From NCBI GenBank assembly GCA_945892985.1, contig CAMDDU010000001.1, positions 142,743 through 206,742 of the forward strand: a stretch of 64,000 nucleotides of DNA, given 5' to 3'. A program made the position numbers and the translations under genes. Origin of the DNA: CAITSH01 sp945892985 (GTDB lineage Bacteria; Pseudomonadota; Gammaproteobacteria; Burkholderiales; SG8-39). Numbering within the stretch: the stretch's first letter is position 1; the number at the start of each line of letters is the position of its first letter. The notes under the pieces were generated by a model, which was not told the origin of the DNA, ran no database searches, and saw only the letters and a program-made list of their open reading frames with translations. Shown piece by piece: positions 1 through 7,790 of the stretch.

Positions 1-2
1 GT

Positions 3-362
3 CTCTCTCTTGAGTACAAGCAGGCAATTAACGTGCACCTTGACGCGGTCGAGCACAAGGATTCCATCGTTTTCCTGCACGCCGTCGAGGAAGGACCGGC
101 GAGCCGGAGTTACGGCCTCCAAGTCGCGGCGCTCGCAGGGGTGCCCAAACCGGTGATAAAAAGCGCGCGCAAGTACCTGCAACTGCTTGAGAACGACAGT
201 TTGTCACGGGGCGGCCAGCCCGACCTGTTCTCGCCGGGGCAGGCCGCGCCCGAGCCTGAGCCAGAGGTCGATGCCGCCCGTGCGCTGCTCGACACAGTCA
301 ACCCGGATGAACTCAGTCCGCGCGAAGCACTCGAACTACTGTACCGTCTGAAGCGACTCTAA
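3..362 (+). CDS. mutS: DNA mismatch repair protein MutS, C-terminal end (partial)
   Basis: The frame is open from the left window edge, so only the last 119 residues are present. They contain the conserved end of the MutS ATPase/helix-turn-helix region: EYKQAINVHL, then HAVEEGPASRSYGLQVAALAGVP. A variable linker follows, then the C-terminal multimerisation segment ending LSPREALELLYRLKRL. MutS recognises mismatches and recruits MutL; the GPASRSYG block is highly diagnostic. No internal start should be annotated, because the coding frame continues upstream of the first methionine. The downstream gene begins about 60 bp after the stop on the same strand. Confidence 0.95.
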   Translation, partial: LSLEYKQAINVHLDAVEHKDSIVFLHAVEEGPASRSYGLQVAALAGVPKPVIKSARKYLQLLENDSLSRGGQPDLFSPGQAAPEPEPEVDAARALLDTVNPDELSPREALELLYRLKRL

Positions 363-422
363 GCTGCCCGGTCACCCCATCGCCCCCCCGCTCATTCCAG
401 CACTCCTGACACGAAAGCATCC

Positions 423-1388
423 ATGCGTCGTTTTCTCGCCCCCCTTCTTGCAGTCGTACTTTGCGCCTGCAGCGTGCAACCACCGATCCCGCCCGGCGGC
501 TGGAATTTTGCCGTCATCGGCGACACGCCCTACGATGCGCGCGAAGAGGCTTTGCTGCGCCCGATGATCCAGGCGATGAACGGCGAGGACTTGGCATTTG
601 TCGTCCACGTCGGCGATATCATTATCGGCAATGGCCGCTGCACCGATGCTATTTTCGAACAACGTAAAGCCTTGTTCCAGGGCTTCACCCATCCATTCAT
701 TCTCGTGCCCGGAGACAACGATTGGACAGACTGCCACCGCGGCGGCATGGACCCGATGGAACGACTGGGCCGTTTCCGCCAGTTATTTTCCACAGGAGAC
801 GCAGGACTGGGCCGACATGGCGCAAAACTCGAGCGCCAATCCGAATCGGATAGCCGTTATAGCGAATACGCCGAAAACGTGCGTTGGAAAATAAAAAACG
901 TGATGTTCGTAGGGCTGAACGTTCCTGGCAGCAACAACAACCTTGGGCGCAACGCGCAAATGGACGCCGAGCACAGGCGGCGCATGGATGCCAACTTCGA
1001 GTGGCTTGACCAGGCCGTAAAAAAAGCCGAACGGCAGGACGTTGCCGCGCTGGTTGTGCTGATTCAGGCCAATCCCGATTTTGAGGGCACTTGGAAACGC
1101 CCGCCGGGCGTGCCCGACGGATTTGAATCGCTGCGCAAGGTACTCGCCACCCACGCGCTTTGGCTGAAAAAGCCGCTGCTGTTCATCCACGGCGACACGC
1201 ACAGTTTCCAGGTCGACCGGCCGATGAAGAACCCGGCAGACGCAAGCTCAATAAAAAATATGCTGCGACTGGAAGTGGACGGCTCACCGCGGGTCGGCTG
1301 GGCACGTATCAATGTCAATACCGACACGCCCGGGCTGTTTACCATCCGCCGCGAGCAGGCGCCGCAGCCGCCGCAGAAAATGGAATAG
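423..1388 (+). CDS. Calcineurin-like metallophosphoesterase, predicted lipoprotein (321 aa)
   Basis: The N-terminus MRRFLAPLLAVVLCACS is a lipoprotein signal with lipobox L-C-A-C (Cys16), so the enzyme should be anchored in the periplasm. Binuclear-metal phosphoesterase signatures follow in order: VIGDTPYD near residue 32, VVHVGDIIIG near 60, VPGDNDW near 98 and FIHGDTHSF near 260. The motifs deviate from the textbook GDxH/GNHE/GHxH set (GDTPY, GDND, GDTH) but keep the Asp, Asn and His ligand positions. Substrate cannot be inferred. The C-terminal residues run directly into a relic of another gene. Confidence 0.85.
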   Translation: MRRFLAPLLAVVLCACSVQPPIPPGGWNFAVIGDTPYDAREEALLRPMIQAMNGEDLAFVVHVGDIIIGNGRCTDAIFEQRKALFQGFTHPFILVPGDNDWTDCHRGGMDPMERLGRFRQLFSTGDAGLGRHGAKLERQSESDSRYSEYAENVRWKIKNVMFVGLNVPGSNNNLGRNAQMDAEHRRRMDANFEWLDQAVKKAERQDVAALVVLIQANPDFEGTWKRPPGVPDGFESLRKVLATHALWLKKPLLFIHGDTHSFQVDRPMKNPADASSIKNMLRLEVDGSPRVGWARINVNTDTPGLFTIRREQAPQPPQKME

Positions 1389-1389
1389 C

Positions 1390-1722
1390 CGGCGCCACGG
1401 CGCAGCTAAAAGGCGAAAACCTCGCTCTGCATCCTGAAGCGGTCGAGGCATTGATGGCCAAGCCGCCGACAAAAATCCGCTTCTACATTGATTACTCGGG
1501 CTGGCAGCCGGGACAGTTGCGCAGCGAAGCAATCTCATCGACGGGCGATTGCCTGCGCGGCGGCGACGAGATTGTCTGCGCGGCGACGAGATTGCTTCGT
1601 CGCTGCGCGCCTCGCAATGACAGGAGTGATGGCCGGAAACGCCCTACTGGCGGGAACTGATAGACCGCATGCGCGGCGTCACCGCGTTGGCGGCGGTGGA
1701 ACAGGTCGCAGCCCTTCGCTGA
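1390..1722 (+). pseudogene. Relic of a DUF179 (YqgE/AlgH-family) gene split by a repeat
   Basis: Immediately after the metallophosphoesterase stop, one frame reads AQLKGENLALHPEAVEAL and then FYIDYSGWQPGQLRSE. This is the DUF179 hallmark (GxxGWxxGQLxxE). The frame then runs into an inverted REP1 repeat (1515-1621). After the repeat, in another frame, YWRELIDRMRGVTALAAVEQ continues to a TGA at 1720-1722, which resembles the usual C-terminal W-x-E-L-I segment of the family. The roughly 90-residue N-terminal half is missing. The natural reading is a deleted gene further broken by repeat insertion. The family match is from memory of its motif, not from a search. Confidence 0.55.
1515..1621. repeat. 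REP1 inverted repeat, copy a
   Basis: Two facing arms: GCGCAGCGAAGCAATCTC near 1517 and its complement GAGATTGCTTCGTCGCTGCG further right, ending CGCCTCGCAATGACA. Between them is a short duplication of GGCGACGAGATTG. The same arms occur at 1737-1829, 37302-37388, 56210-56520 and 63705-63811. This copy interrupts the DUF179 relic. Confidence 0.85.
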
Positions 1723-1736
1723 AAATCCACTACCTT

Positions 1737-1829
1737 GTCATTGCGAGCGCAGCGAAGCAATCTCGTCGACGGGCGATTGTCTGCGCCGCGGCGACGAGAT
1801 TGCTTCGTCGCTTCGCGCCTCGCAATGAC
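1737..1829. repeat. REP1 inverted repeat, copy b
   Basis: The cleanest copy of the family. The left arm TCATTGCGAGCGCAGCGAAG and its complementary right arm, ending CGCCTCGCAATGACA, are separated by about 25 bp (ACGGGCGATTGTCTGCG...). The transcript would fold into a hairpin of roughly 30 bp. It is followed 9 bp later by a REP2 palindrome, the same arrangement as around 1631 and 63817. Confidence 0.88.
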
Positions 1830-1838
1830 AGGAGAGGT

Positions 1839-1873
1839 GGCCGGAAACGCCCTATTGGCGAGGGTTTTCAGCC
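1839..1873. repeat. REP2 palindrome next to a second hairpin, downstream of clpB
   Basis: GGCCGGAAACGCCCTATTGG followed by CGAGGGTTTTCAGCC matches the REP2 consensus found at 10348, 32914, 42476, 63542 and 63817. Immediately after it, CTGGAAAG (1876-1883) and CTTTCCAG (1899-1906) form a perfect 8-bp inverted repeat. These hairpins lie between the end of clpB (1922, minus strand) and the DUF179 relic, and may help end clpB transcription. There is no T-run for an intrinsic terminator. Confidence 0.7.
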
Positions 1874-1921
1874 GACTGGAAAGCCTTATCCGACGGGCCT
1901 TTCCAGCCGGTTTTCCAAGGC

Positions 1922-4540
1922 TCAGTGCTCCTTTTCCTGCGTAGCGGCGGCTGCGACCTGCGCGGACTTTGCAAAAATCATCGCGCTTTTTTTCCAGTCA
2001 ACCTTGATCAAATCCTTCGGGCCAAAGCGACCCTCGAGAATTTCCCGCGACAGCGGATTCTCCAGTTGCTGCTGGATTGCGCGCTTCAACGGCCGCGCCC
2101 CATAAACCGGGTCGAAACCGGCACGTGCCAGTTCGGCCAGCGCGGCATCCGTAACCTCGAGTTCGATCTCCAGCTTGGCCAGACGCCGCTCAAGCAGGCG
2201 CAACTGTATCTTGGCGATACCCTGGATATGCTTCTCATCCAACGCATGGAACACCACGATCTCGTCGATGCGGTTGACGAACTCCGGGCGGAAATGCGAT
2301 TTCACCTCACCCATGACGGCGAGCTTGATCACGCCCGGATCGCTGCCTGACATGCTCTGTATCATCTGCGACCCCAGATTGGAGGTCATTACGATAACGG
2401 TGTTCTTAAAATCTACAGTGCGCCCCTGGCCATCGGTCATCCGACCATCGTCCAGCACCTGCAGCAACACGCCAAACACATCCGGATGCGCCTTCTCAAC
2501 TTCATCGAGCAGGATCACAGAATAGGGTTTCCGGCGTACCGCTTCGGTCAGGTATCCGCCCTCGTCATAGCCCACATAGCCCGGCGGCGCGCCGATCAAG
2601 CGCGCAACCGAATGCTTTTCCATAAACTCGGACATGTCGATGCGAATGAGGTGATCTTCCGAGTCGAACAAAAAACTGGCGAGCGCCTTGCACAACTCGG
2701 TCTTGCCCACACCTGTGGGTCCGAGAAAAAGAAACGAACCGTAGGGCTTGTCCGGATCGGACAGACCGGCGCGCGAGCGGCGTATCGCGTCAGAGACAAG
2801 CCGCACGGCCTCGTTCTGGCCGACCACGCGATCGTGCAGCTTGGCCTCCATGCTCAACAACTTGTCGCGCTCGCCCTGCATCATCTTTGCAACAGGAATA
2901 CCGGTGGCGCGCGAAACCACCTCGGCGATCTCCTCCGCACCGACCTGCGTGCGCAGCAACCGCGGCTTCTCGCCTTCGGCCGGGCCTTTCTCGGCCTTCT
3001 TCAATTGCGCCTCGAGTTGCGGCATTTTGCCGTATTGCAACTCCGACACCCGCTGCCAGTCGCCCTTGCGCGTGGCCGCCTCCATCTCGAGCTTGACCTT
3101 TTCAAGGTCCTCTTTGATGTGCTGCGAACCCTGCACGCTGGCCTTCTCGGCCTTCCATATCTCTTCAAGGTCTGAATATTCACGATCGAGTTTTTTTATC
3201 TCGTCTTCAATCAAGCCAAGCCTGCGCTGCGAACCGTCGTCCTTCTCGCGCTTCATCGCCTCGCGCTCAATCTTGAGCTGTATAAGCCGGCGGTCGAGTT
3301 TATCCATGACCTCGGGCTTGGAGTCGATTTCCATTTTGATGCGCGCCGCCGCCTCGTCTATGAGGTCGATAGCCTTGTCCGGCAGGAAACGATCGGTGAT
3401 ATAGCGGTGCGACAATTCCGCTGCAGCGACGATGGCCGGGTCGGTGATATCGACACCATGGTGAACCTCGTATTTTTCCTGCAGGCCGCGCAGGATGGCG
3501 ATGGTCGACTCAACCGACGGCTCCTGCACCATAACCTTCTGGAAACGCCGTTCGAGTGCGGCGTCTTTTTCGACATATTTTCGATACTCATCCAGCGTGG
3601 TCGCGCCGACGCAATGCAACTCGCCGCGCGCAAGCGCCGGCTTGAGCATGTTGCCCGCATCCATGGCACCCTCGGCCTTGCCGGCGCCAACCATGGTGTG
3701 CAATTCGTCAATGAACACGATGATACGGCCCTCATCAAGGGAGATTTCCTTGAGCACTGACTTGAGCCGCTCCTCGAATTCACCGCGATATTTTGCCCCG
3801 GCAAGCAAGGAGGCCATGTCCAGCGACAACACGCGCTTGCCCTTGAGCGTCTCGGGAACCTCATCGTTGATGATGCGCTGGGCAAGGCCCTCGACGATGG
3901 CGGTCTTGCCCACTCCTGGTTCGCCGATCAACACTGGATTGTTCTTGGAGCGGCGCTGCAATATCTGTATCACACGCCGTATTTCATCGTCGCGCCCGAT
4001 GACCGGGTCAAGCTTGCCCTTGCGCGCAAGTTCGGTCAGGTCGACACAGTATTTTTTTAGCGCTTCGCGCTGGCCCTCGGCTTCCGGACTCGCCACCGAC
4101 TCGCCGCCTCGCACCGCCTTGACCGCTTCCTCAATCGCTTTTTTGCTGCCTCCGGCTTCCTTGAGTAGTCGCCCAGCCTCCCCTTTGTCCGACGCGAGCG
4201 TGAGCAAAAACAACTCCGAAGAGATGTACTGGTCACCAAGCTTTTGCGCCTCTTTGTCAGTGAGATTGAACAGGTTGTTCAATTCACGCGATATCTGCAC
4301 CTCCCCGCCTGCGCCCTCGACTTTAGGCAAACCTGAGATGGCCTGTTTGAGCGATTCACGCAGACGCGCAAGGTTCACCCCGGCGCGAGCCGCAAGCGAT
4401 GCGGTGCCGCCGTCTTCCTGCGCAAGCAGCGCCGAGAGCAGGTGTATGGGCTCAATGTAAGGGTTGTCGTTACCAAGGGCGAGACTTTGCCCATCAGCCA
4501 AAGCCTGTTGGAATTTGGTCGTTAATTTGTCAAGGCGCAT
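1922..4540 (-). CDS. clpB: ATP-dependent disaggregase ClpB (872 aa)
   Basis: Hsp104/ClpB chaperone that, with DnaK, threads aggregated proteins through a hexameric AAA+ ring. Start chosen at MRLDKLTTKFQQALADGQSL, the canonical ClpB N-terminus. A further in-frame ATG at 4621 lies upstream of the heat-shock promoter and cannot be the start; GGAG sits 6 bp before the chosen ATG. Visible parts: Clp-N double repeat, first Walker A GEPGVGKT (about residues 206-213), Walker B VFIDELH, the long coiled-coil middle domain characteristic of ClpB, second Walker A GPTGVGKT, and a normal C-terminal domain. Length is normal for the family. Confidence 0.97.
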   Translation of the reverse strand: MRLDKLTTKFQQALADGQSLALGNDNPYIEPIHLLSALLAQEDGGTASLAARAGVNLARLRESLKQAISGLPKVEGAGGEVQISRELNNLFNLTDKEAQKLGDQYISSELFLLTLASDKGEAGRLLKEAGGSKKAIEEAVKAVRGGESVASPEAEGQREALKKYCVDLTELARKGKLDPVIGRDDEIRRVIQILQRRSKNNPVLIGEPGVGKTAIVEGLAQRIINDEVPETLKGKRVLSLDMASLLAGAKYRGEFEERLKSVLKEISLDEGRIIVFIDELHTMVGAGKAEGAMDAGNMLKPALARGELHCVGATTLDEYRKYVEKDAALERRFQKVMVQEPSVESTIAILRGLQEKYEVHHGVDITDPAIVAAAELSHRYITDRFLPDKAIDLIDEAAARIKMEIDSKPEVMDKLDRRLIQLKIEREAMKREKDDGSQRRLGLIEDEIKKLDREYSDLEEIWKAEKASVQGSQHIKEDLEKVKLEMEAATRKGDWQRVSELQYGKMPQLEAQLKKAEKGPAEGEKPRLLRTQVGAEEIAEVVSRATGIPVAKMMQGERDKLLSMEAKLHDRVVGQNEAVRLVSDAIRRSRAGLSDPDKPYGSFLFLGPTGVGKTELCKALASFLFDSEDHLIRIDMSEFMEKHSVARLIGAPPGYVGYDEGGYLTEAVRRKPYSVILLDEVEKAHPDVFGVLLQVLDDGRMTDGQGRTVDFKNTVIVMTSNLGSQMIQSMSGSDPGVIKLAVMGEVKSHFRPEFVNRIDEIVVFHALDEKHIQGIAKIQLRLLERRLAKLEIELEVTDAALAELARAGFDPVYGARPLKRAIQQQLENPLSREILEGRFGPKDLIKVDWKKSAMIFAKSAQVAAAATQEKEH

Positions 4541-4572
4541 ACCTGGCTCCGCAGTTGATATCGGTATATCCA

Positions 4573-4600
4573 CAATGGGGCCAAGGGATTGTTTTTCAAG
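4573..4600 (-). promoter_or_regulatory. Sigma-32 (heat-shock) promoter of clpB
   Basis: Read on the minus strand, CTTGAAA (4594-4600) is followed after a 13-bp spacer by CCCCATTG (4573-4580). This matches the RpoH consensus CTTGAAA-N13-15-CCCCATNT almost perfectly. Predicted transcription start is near 4565, about 25 nt before the clpB ATG at 4540. It fixes the clpB start and implies heat induction. Confidence 0.9.
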
Positions 4601-4675
4601 GGTAGCGTCGCTAAAATTCACCGTAATGGCTTGTTTGGCTTAGACTCAGCCTGCTGCGGCACTTATGACATCGAC

Positions 4676-5968
4676 ATGAAATTCGAGCTTGAAGAGCACA
4701 TCGGGAAGTACCAGGTAATCGAGGAAATCGGCAAGGGTTCGACCAGCCGCGTTTACCTCGGCCGCGATCCCTTCACAGGCCGCGAAGTCGCCATCAAGGT
4801 TTTCCTGTTCGACGACAATCTTTCCGAGCAGACGGCGCGGATGCTGAAAAAGGGCTTTCTTGCAGAGGCCGGCCTGGCGGGCAAACTGCAGCACCCGCAT
4901 ATCGTCGAAATTCTCGACGCCGCCAGCGACAGCGAGCGCAGCTACCTCGTCATGGACTATGTGCCCGGGACGACGCTCGAAGCCTACTGCGATGTCACCA
5001 CCCTGCTGCCACTGCACAAAGTGGTCGAGATTATATTCAAGATCATCCGCGCACTGGACTACGCCTTCCAGCACGGCGTAATCCACCGCGACATCAAGCC
5101 GGGCAATATTCTGCTGTCGGCCGGCGGCGACATCAAGGTCAGTGACTTCGGCTCATCTTTCCAGCGTGTTCACGGGCATGAGACGACACAATTGTCCGGC
5201 ATCGGCTCACCGGCCTATATGTCGCCAGAGCAGATCCGCCTCGAGGAGGTCAGCCACCAGACCGACATTTACTCGCTCGGCGTGCTGATGTACAAGCTGC
5301 TGACCGGTCGCCTGCCCTACACCGCGTCCAACCAGGTCAGCCTCACCTACGAAATCCTCAACGTGCCGCCGCAGCGACCCTCGACCTTCAGACCGGACCT
5401 ACCGCCGCTGCTCGACGAAATCGTACTCAAGGCCATGGAAAAGGACGCCTCACGACGCTATACGACCTGGATTGATTTCGGTAAAGACCTGGCCCGCGCC
5501 TTCAATTCACTGCGCATGGCCGGAGAACAGGCCACCGACTCGGAAAAATTCACCGAACTGCGTCGATTGCCATTTTTTTCCGACTTTGACGACGTCGCGC
5601 TTTGGGAGGTTTTGCGCATTGGCGCATGGCGTTCCATGCCCCCCGACGAGTTCATCATCCGCGAAGGCGAACAGGGCGACAGCCTTTTCATGCTGGTATA
5701 TGGCGAAGTTGCTGTCACCCTCACGGGCAAGTCGCTTAGCGTGATCAAGCGCGGCGGCTGCTTTGGCGAGATGCTTTACTTCAGTGAAAATGCCGCAAGC
5801 CGCAGCACGACGGTCACGACGCTCACCGATGTGACTGTCATCGAGATAAAAGCCAAGGCCTTGAATGCGGCGACGGAAGCCACCCAGGTTGGTTTCAACA
5901 AGGCGTTCATGCGCGTGCTTATTGAACGCCTTACCCAGGCCAACGTGCGGCTCGCCGACCACGCCTAA
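4676..5968 (+). CDS. Ser/Thr protein kinase with C-terminal cyclic-nucleotide-binding domain (430 aa)
   Basis: Hanks-type kinase domain, residues about 11-275: Gly-rich loop GKGSTSRVYLG, catalytic Lys41 in AIKVF, HRDIKPGN with Asp139 and Asn144, DFG at 157-159, SPAYMSPEQI activation segment. All catalytic residues are present, so it should be active. Residues about 295-415 form a CAP-type cNMP domain, with a binding-cassette-like GGCFGEMLYFSENAASRS (Glu365, Arg376) that retains the Glu and Arg used for ligand contact. No membrane segment. Start set at MKFELEEHIGKYQ; an in-frame upstream ATG at 4589 overlaps the clpB promoter. Divergent from clpB. Partner and ligand unknown. Confidence 0.9.
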   Translation: MKFELEEHIGKYQVIEEIGKGSTSRVYLGRDPFTGREVAIKVFLFDDNLSEQTARMLKKGFLAEAGLAGKLQHPHIVEILDAASDSERSYLVMDYVPGTTLEAYCDVTTLLPLHKVVEIIFKIIRALDYAFQHGVIHRDIKPGNILLSAGGDIKVSDFGSSFQRVHGHETTQLSGIGSPAYMSPEQIRLEEVSHQTDIYSLGVLMYKLLTGRLPYTASNQVSLTYEILNVPPQRPSTFRPDLPPLLDEIVLKAMEKDASRRYTTWIDFGKDLARAFNSLRMAGEQATDSEKFTELRRLPFFSDFDDVALWEVLRIGAWRSMPPDEFIIREGEQGDSLFMLVYGEVAVTLTGKSLSVIKRGGCFGEMLYFSENAASRSTTVTTLTDVTVIEIKAKALNAATEATQVGFNKAFMRVLIERLTQANVRLADHA

Positions 5969-6017
5969 GCCGATTCGCCGGCGCCCACCCGTCTGCCCCT
6001 CAACCGAGCCGACACCT

Positions 6018-6399
6018 TCATTGCGCAACCGCCCGCTGGCTGGGCCTGATCAGAATCCCACAGCAATGCGCGCCCGCCGGGCATCGCCTCGATGACCGGG
6101 TCGGTCGCTCGGCGGCATAGGCAAACCACAAGGTCGTCTCAGCACGCGCCTTGTCCCAGATCACAAGCTGTTCGACATCGGCAAGAAGCTTATATGCCTG
6201 CTTGAGCACGCGCTGGACTGCGCACGTGAATGTCATCCCGGGCAGGGGAACAGGTGAACAAGGCAAGCCCCAACTCTTCTTCCAGCGCCGGCATCTGCGC
6301 CGACAAAGCAGGCTGGCTGAGATGCAGCTTTTCAGAGGCCTTGGTCAAATGCCCCAATTCCACCACCGTCTCAAATGCCTTGAGGGCGTAAATTTCCAT
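6018..6399 (-). pseudogene. Decayed LysR-family regulator gene
   Basis: The first frame (6399 leftwards) gives MEIYALKAFETVVELGHLTK and then LHLSQPALSAQ and LEEELGLALF, an unmistakable LysR winged-helix N-terminus. After LALFTCSP the frame is lost. A second frame continues with GMTFTCAVQRVLKQAYKLL, matching what should follow, and then degenerates. The roughly 200-residue effector domain is absent. So this is a frameshifted, truncated relic. It is the only recognisable content of the 630-bp gap between the kinase and the next small ORF. Confidence 0.75.
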
Positions 6400-6598
6400 G
6401 GGCTGGGCATTAAATCTTCAGTCTTTCGGCCAGGATTACACCCAATATACCGCATTGCAACATAGACTTAGCAGGGTCATTTGCGGCGCCGATATCCCCT
6501 ATCCAAATATCTGATTGGAATTAGTCTAAAAGAACACTTATCTTGTGTATGTGCAGTGCACCATTTGTTTTTAATCAGTAGTATAAAAGGAGTATGCC

Positions 6599-6838
6599 AT
6601 GAAGCTCGCATTCCCACATTACGAAGGCGATAGCATTCTTCGCCCATTTATATCACCCGTTTTAGCCCCCGCGATCAAGCGCGTAAAAGCAGCCGAATTG
6701 CTGCCAAGCAACATTCCCGCGATCAATCAAGATCCTGTCGCCTTCAGCAGCCTCGATCTGGATTCGCAAGTTCGCAGCTTGCGCCGCGAGTATCTGCGCG
6801 AATGGATAAAAGGCATTTTCGACCGTAAGAGCAACTAA
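6599..6838 (+). CDS. Small hypothetical protein (79 aa)
   Basis: Preceded by AAGGAG about 7 bp upstream of the ATG, which supports expression. No signal peptide or membrane segment. The N-terminal half is hydrophobic/proline-containing and the C-terminal half, SLRREYLREWIKGIFDRKSN, is a basic amphipathic helix. I do not recognise the family. It lies beside another small ORF with a strong ribosome-binding site, 119 bp downstream, and may share a transcript with it. Confidence 0.55.
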   Translation: MKLAFPHYEGDSILRPFISPVLAPAIKRVKAAELLPSNIPAINQDPVAFSSLDLDSQVRSLRREYLREWIKGIFDRKSN

Positions 6839-6957
6839 GCAAGCTACAGCGTACGCAGCGATCGTGGGGCGGTCGACTTTCGCCTCCTCAACGTCAATCT
6901 CACGTTCGTCCGCGCCTGTCGCGCCAGGGATTGATCCAAATAAAGGAGGAAACGCAG

Positions 6958-7176
6958 ATGAGTACGCTAGAAATCAGCAAACCACTCAAGCTCGACGCGG
7001 AACTAGCCGTTGCTGTTTCGGGCATGCTGGCCGCCTTTACCGCCCGCTTGGCCACATGGCGGCTGAACGTCGAGCAGCGTGATCTGGAAGCGTATCTGGG
7101 CGCAGCGCAGAACATGGCTGACCTTGATCGCAGGCTGCGTCACGCCCAGGACACGATGCACCAGACTTGGCTCTGA
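6958..7176 (+). CDS. Small protein resembling DUF3563 (72 aa)
   Basis: Start chosen at the ATG at 6958, which has an excellent AAGGAGG 9 bp upstream; the in-frame ATG at 6931 lies before that site. The C-terminal part, DLEAYLGAAQNMADLDRRLRH, resembles the DUF3563 pattern (YLAxSxDxxDLExRxR) seen in short proteobacterial proteins. Role unknown. The following 230 bp (7177-7405) hold no recognisable gene, only a tandem CCCCTGAGTTTT-type duplication near 7280. Confidence 0.6.
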   Translation: MSTLEISKPLKLDAELAVAVSGMLAAFTARLATWRLNVEQRDLEAYLGAAQNMADLDRRLRHAQDTMHQTWL

Positions 7177-7405
7177 AGCGTGCCAGCAGAACTGGGTTTG
7201 CGTTTGCCTGCCTTCGATCTCGACCAGGCCCAAATCCGAGTAGGCTGGTTTGGCAGACGACGGGCCCGCTAAAGTTTCCCCTGAGTTTTCCCCTGAGTAG
7301 CGGTGCGCGACCTCCTCCCGCTATCCGGTACTGGCGTCCATCACGGCGGACGCCGCGCAAGCAGCAATCCTGGTTGCGTCAGGGACCGGTTTATCGGCTT
7401 CCGGG

Positions 7406-7789
7406 CTAATGCAGCACCGAGCGCACCGTCCACAAACCCAGCAGGGTGAGAAGGATGGAGCCCGCAAGATGGCCGGCGACATGGAGCAACGCCACCTCGT
7501 AGCGTCCGGCCTGTAGCAGTGAGAGCGACTCTGCAGAAAACGTCGAAAAGGTCGTCAACCCACCCAAAAATCCGGTGATTACGAACAAGCGCAGCTCGGG
7601 GGACATGGCCCCCGTCTGGGCGATCCATCCCATCGACACACCGATTAGGTAGCCACCGACAAGATTGGCGAGCAGTGTTCCGAGTGGAAACAAGGGCAGA
7701 ACATGATTGAGGGCCAGACCAAGGGCCCAGCGCAACCAGGCACCCAGCGCGGCACCCACACCTACTGCCGCAAAGCCAGCAGCCGACAT
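7406..7789 (-). CDS. crcB: Fluoride ion exporter CrcB/Fluc (127 aa)
   Basis: Small four-helix membrane protein with Fluc-channel signatures: GAALGAWLRW, PLGTLLANLVGGYLIG, and GFLGGLTTFSTFSAESLSLL (the conserved TTFSTF). Exports fluoride as a dual-topology dimer. The start ATG at 7789 lies 1 bp beyond the moaE stop, so crcB appears to be the last, translationally coupled gene of the mobB-moeA-moaD-moaE operon. That is an unusual partner for Moco genes. No fluoride riboswitch can precede it in this position. Confidence 0.92.
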   Translation of the reverse strand: MSAAGFAAVGVGAALGAWLRWALGLALNHVLPLFPLGTLLANLVGGYLIGVSMGWIAQTGAMSPELRLFVITGFLGGLTTFSTFSAESLSLLQAGRYEVALLHVAGHLAGSILLTLLGLWTVRSVLH

Positions 7790-7790
7790 T

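Noticed and set aside
3495..4460. Long plus-strand ORF (321 codons) inside clpB
   Set aside because: It lies entirely antisense to a highly conserved coding region and is serine-rich low-complexity translation. GC-rich codon bias creates such antisense frames.
7177..7405. Decayed transposase in the gap before crcB
   Set aside because: Open frames on both strands give no recognisable transposase motif, and no terminal inverted repeats are visible.
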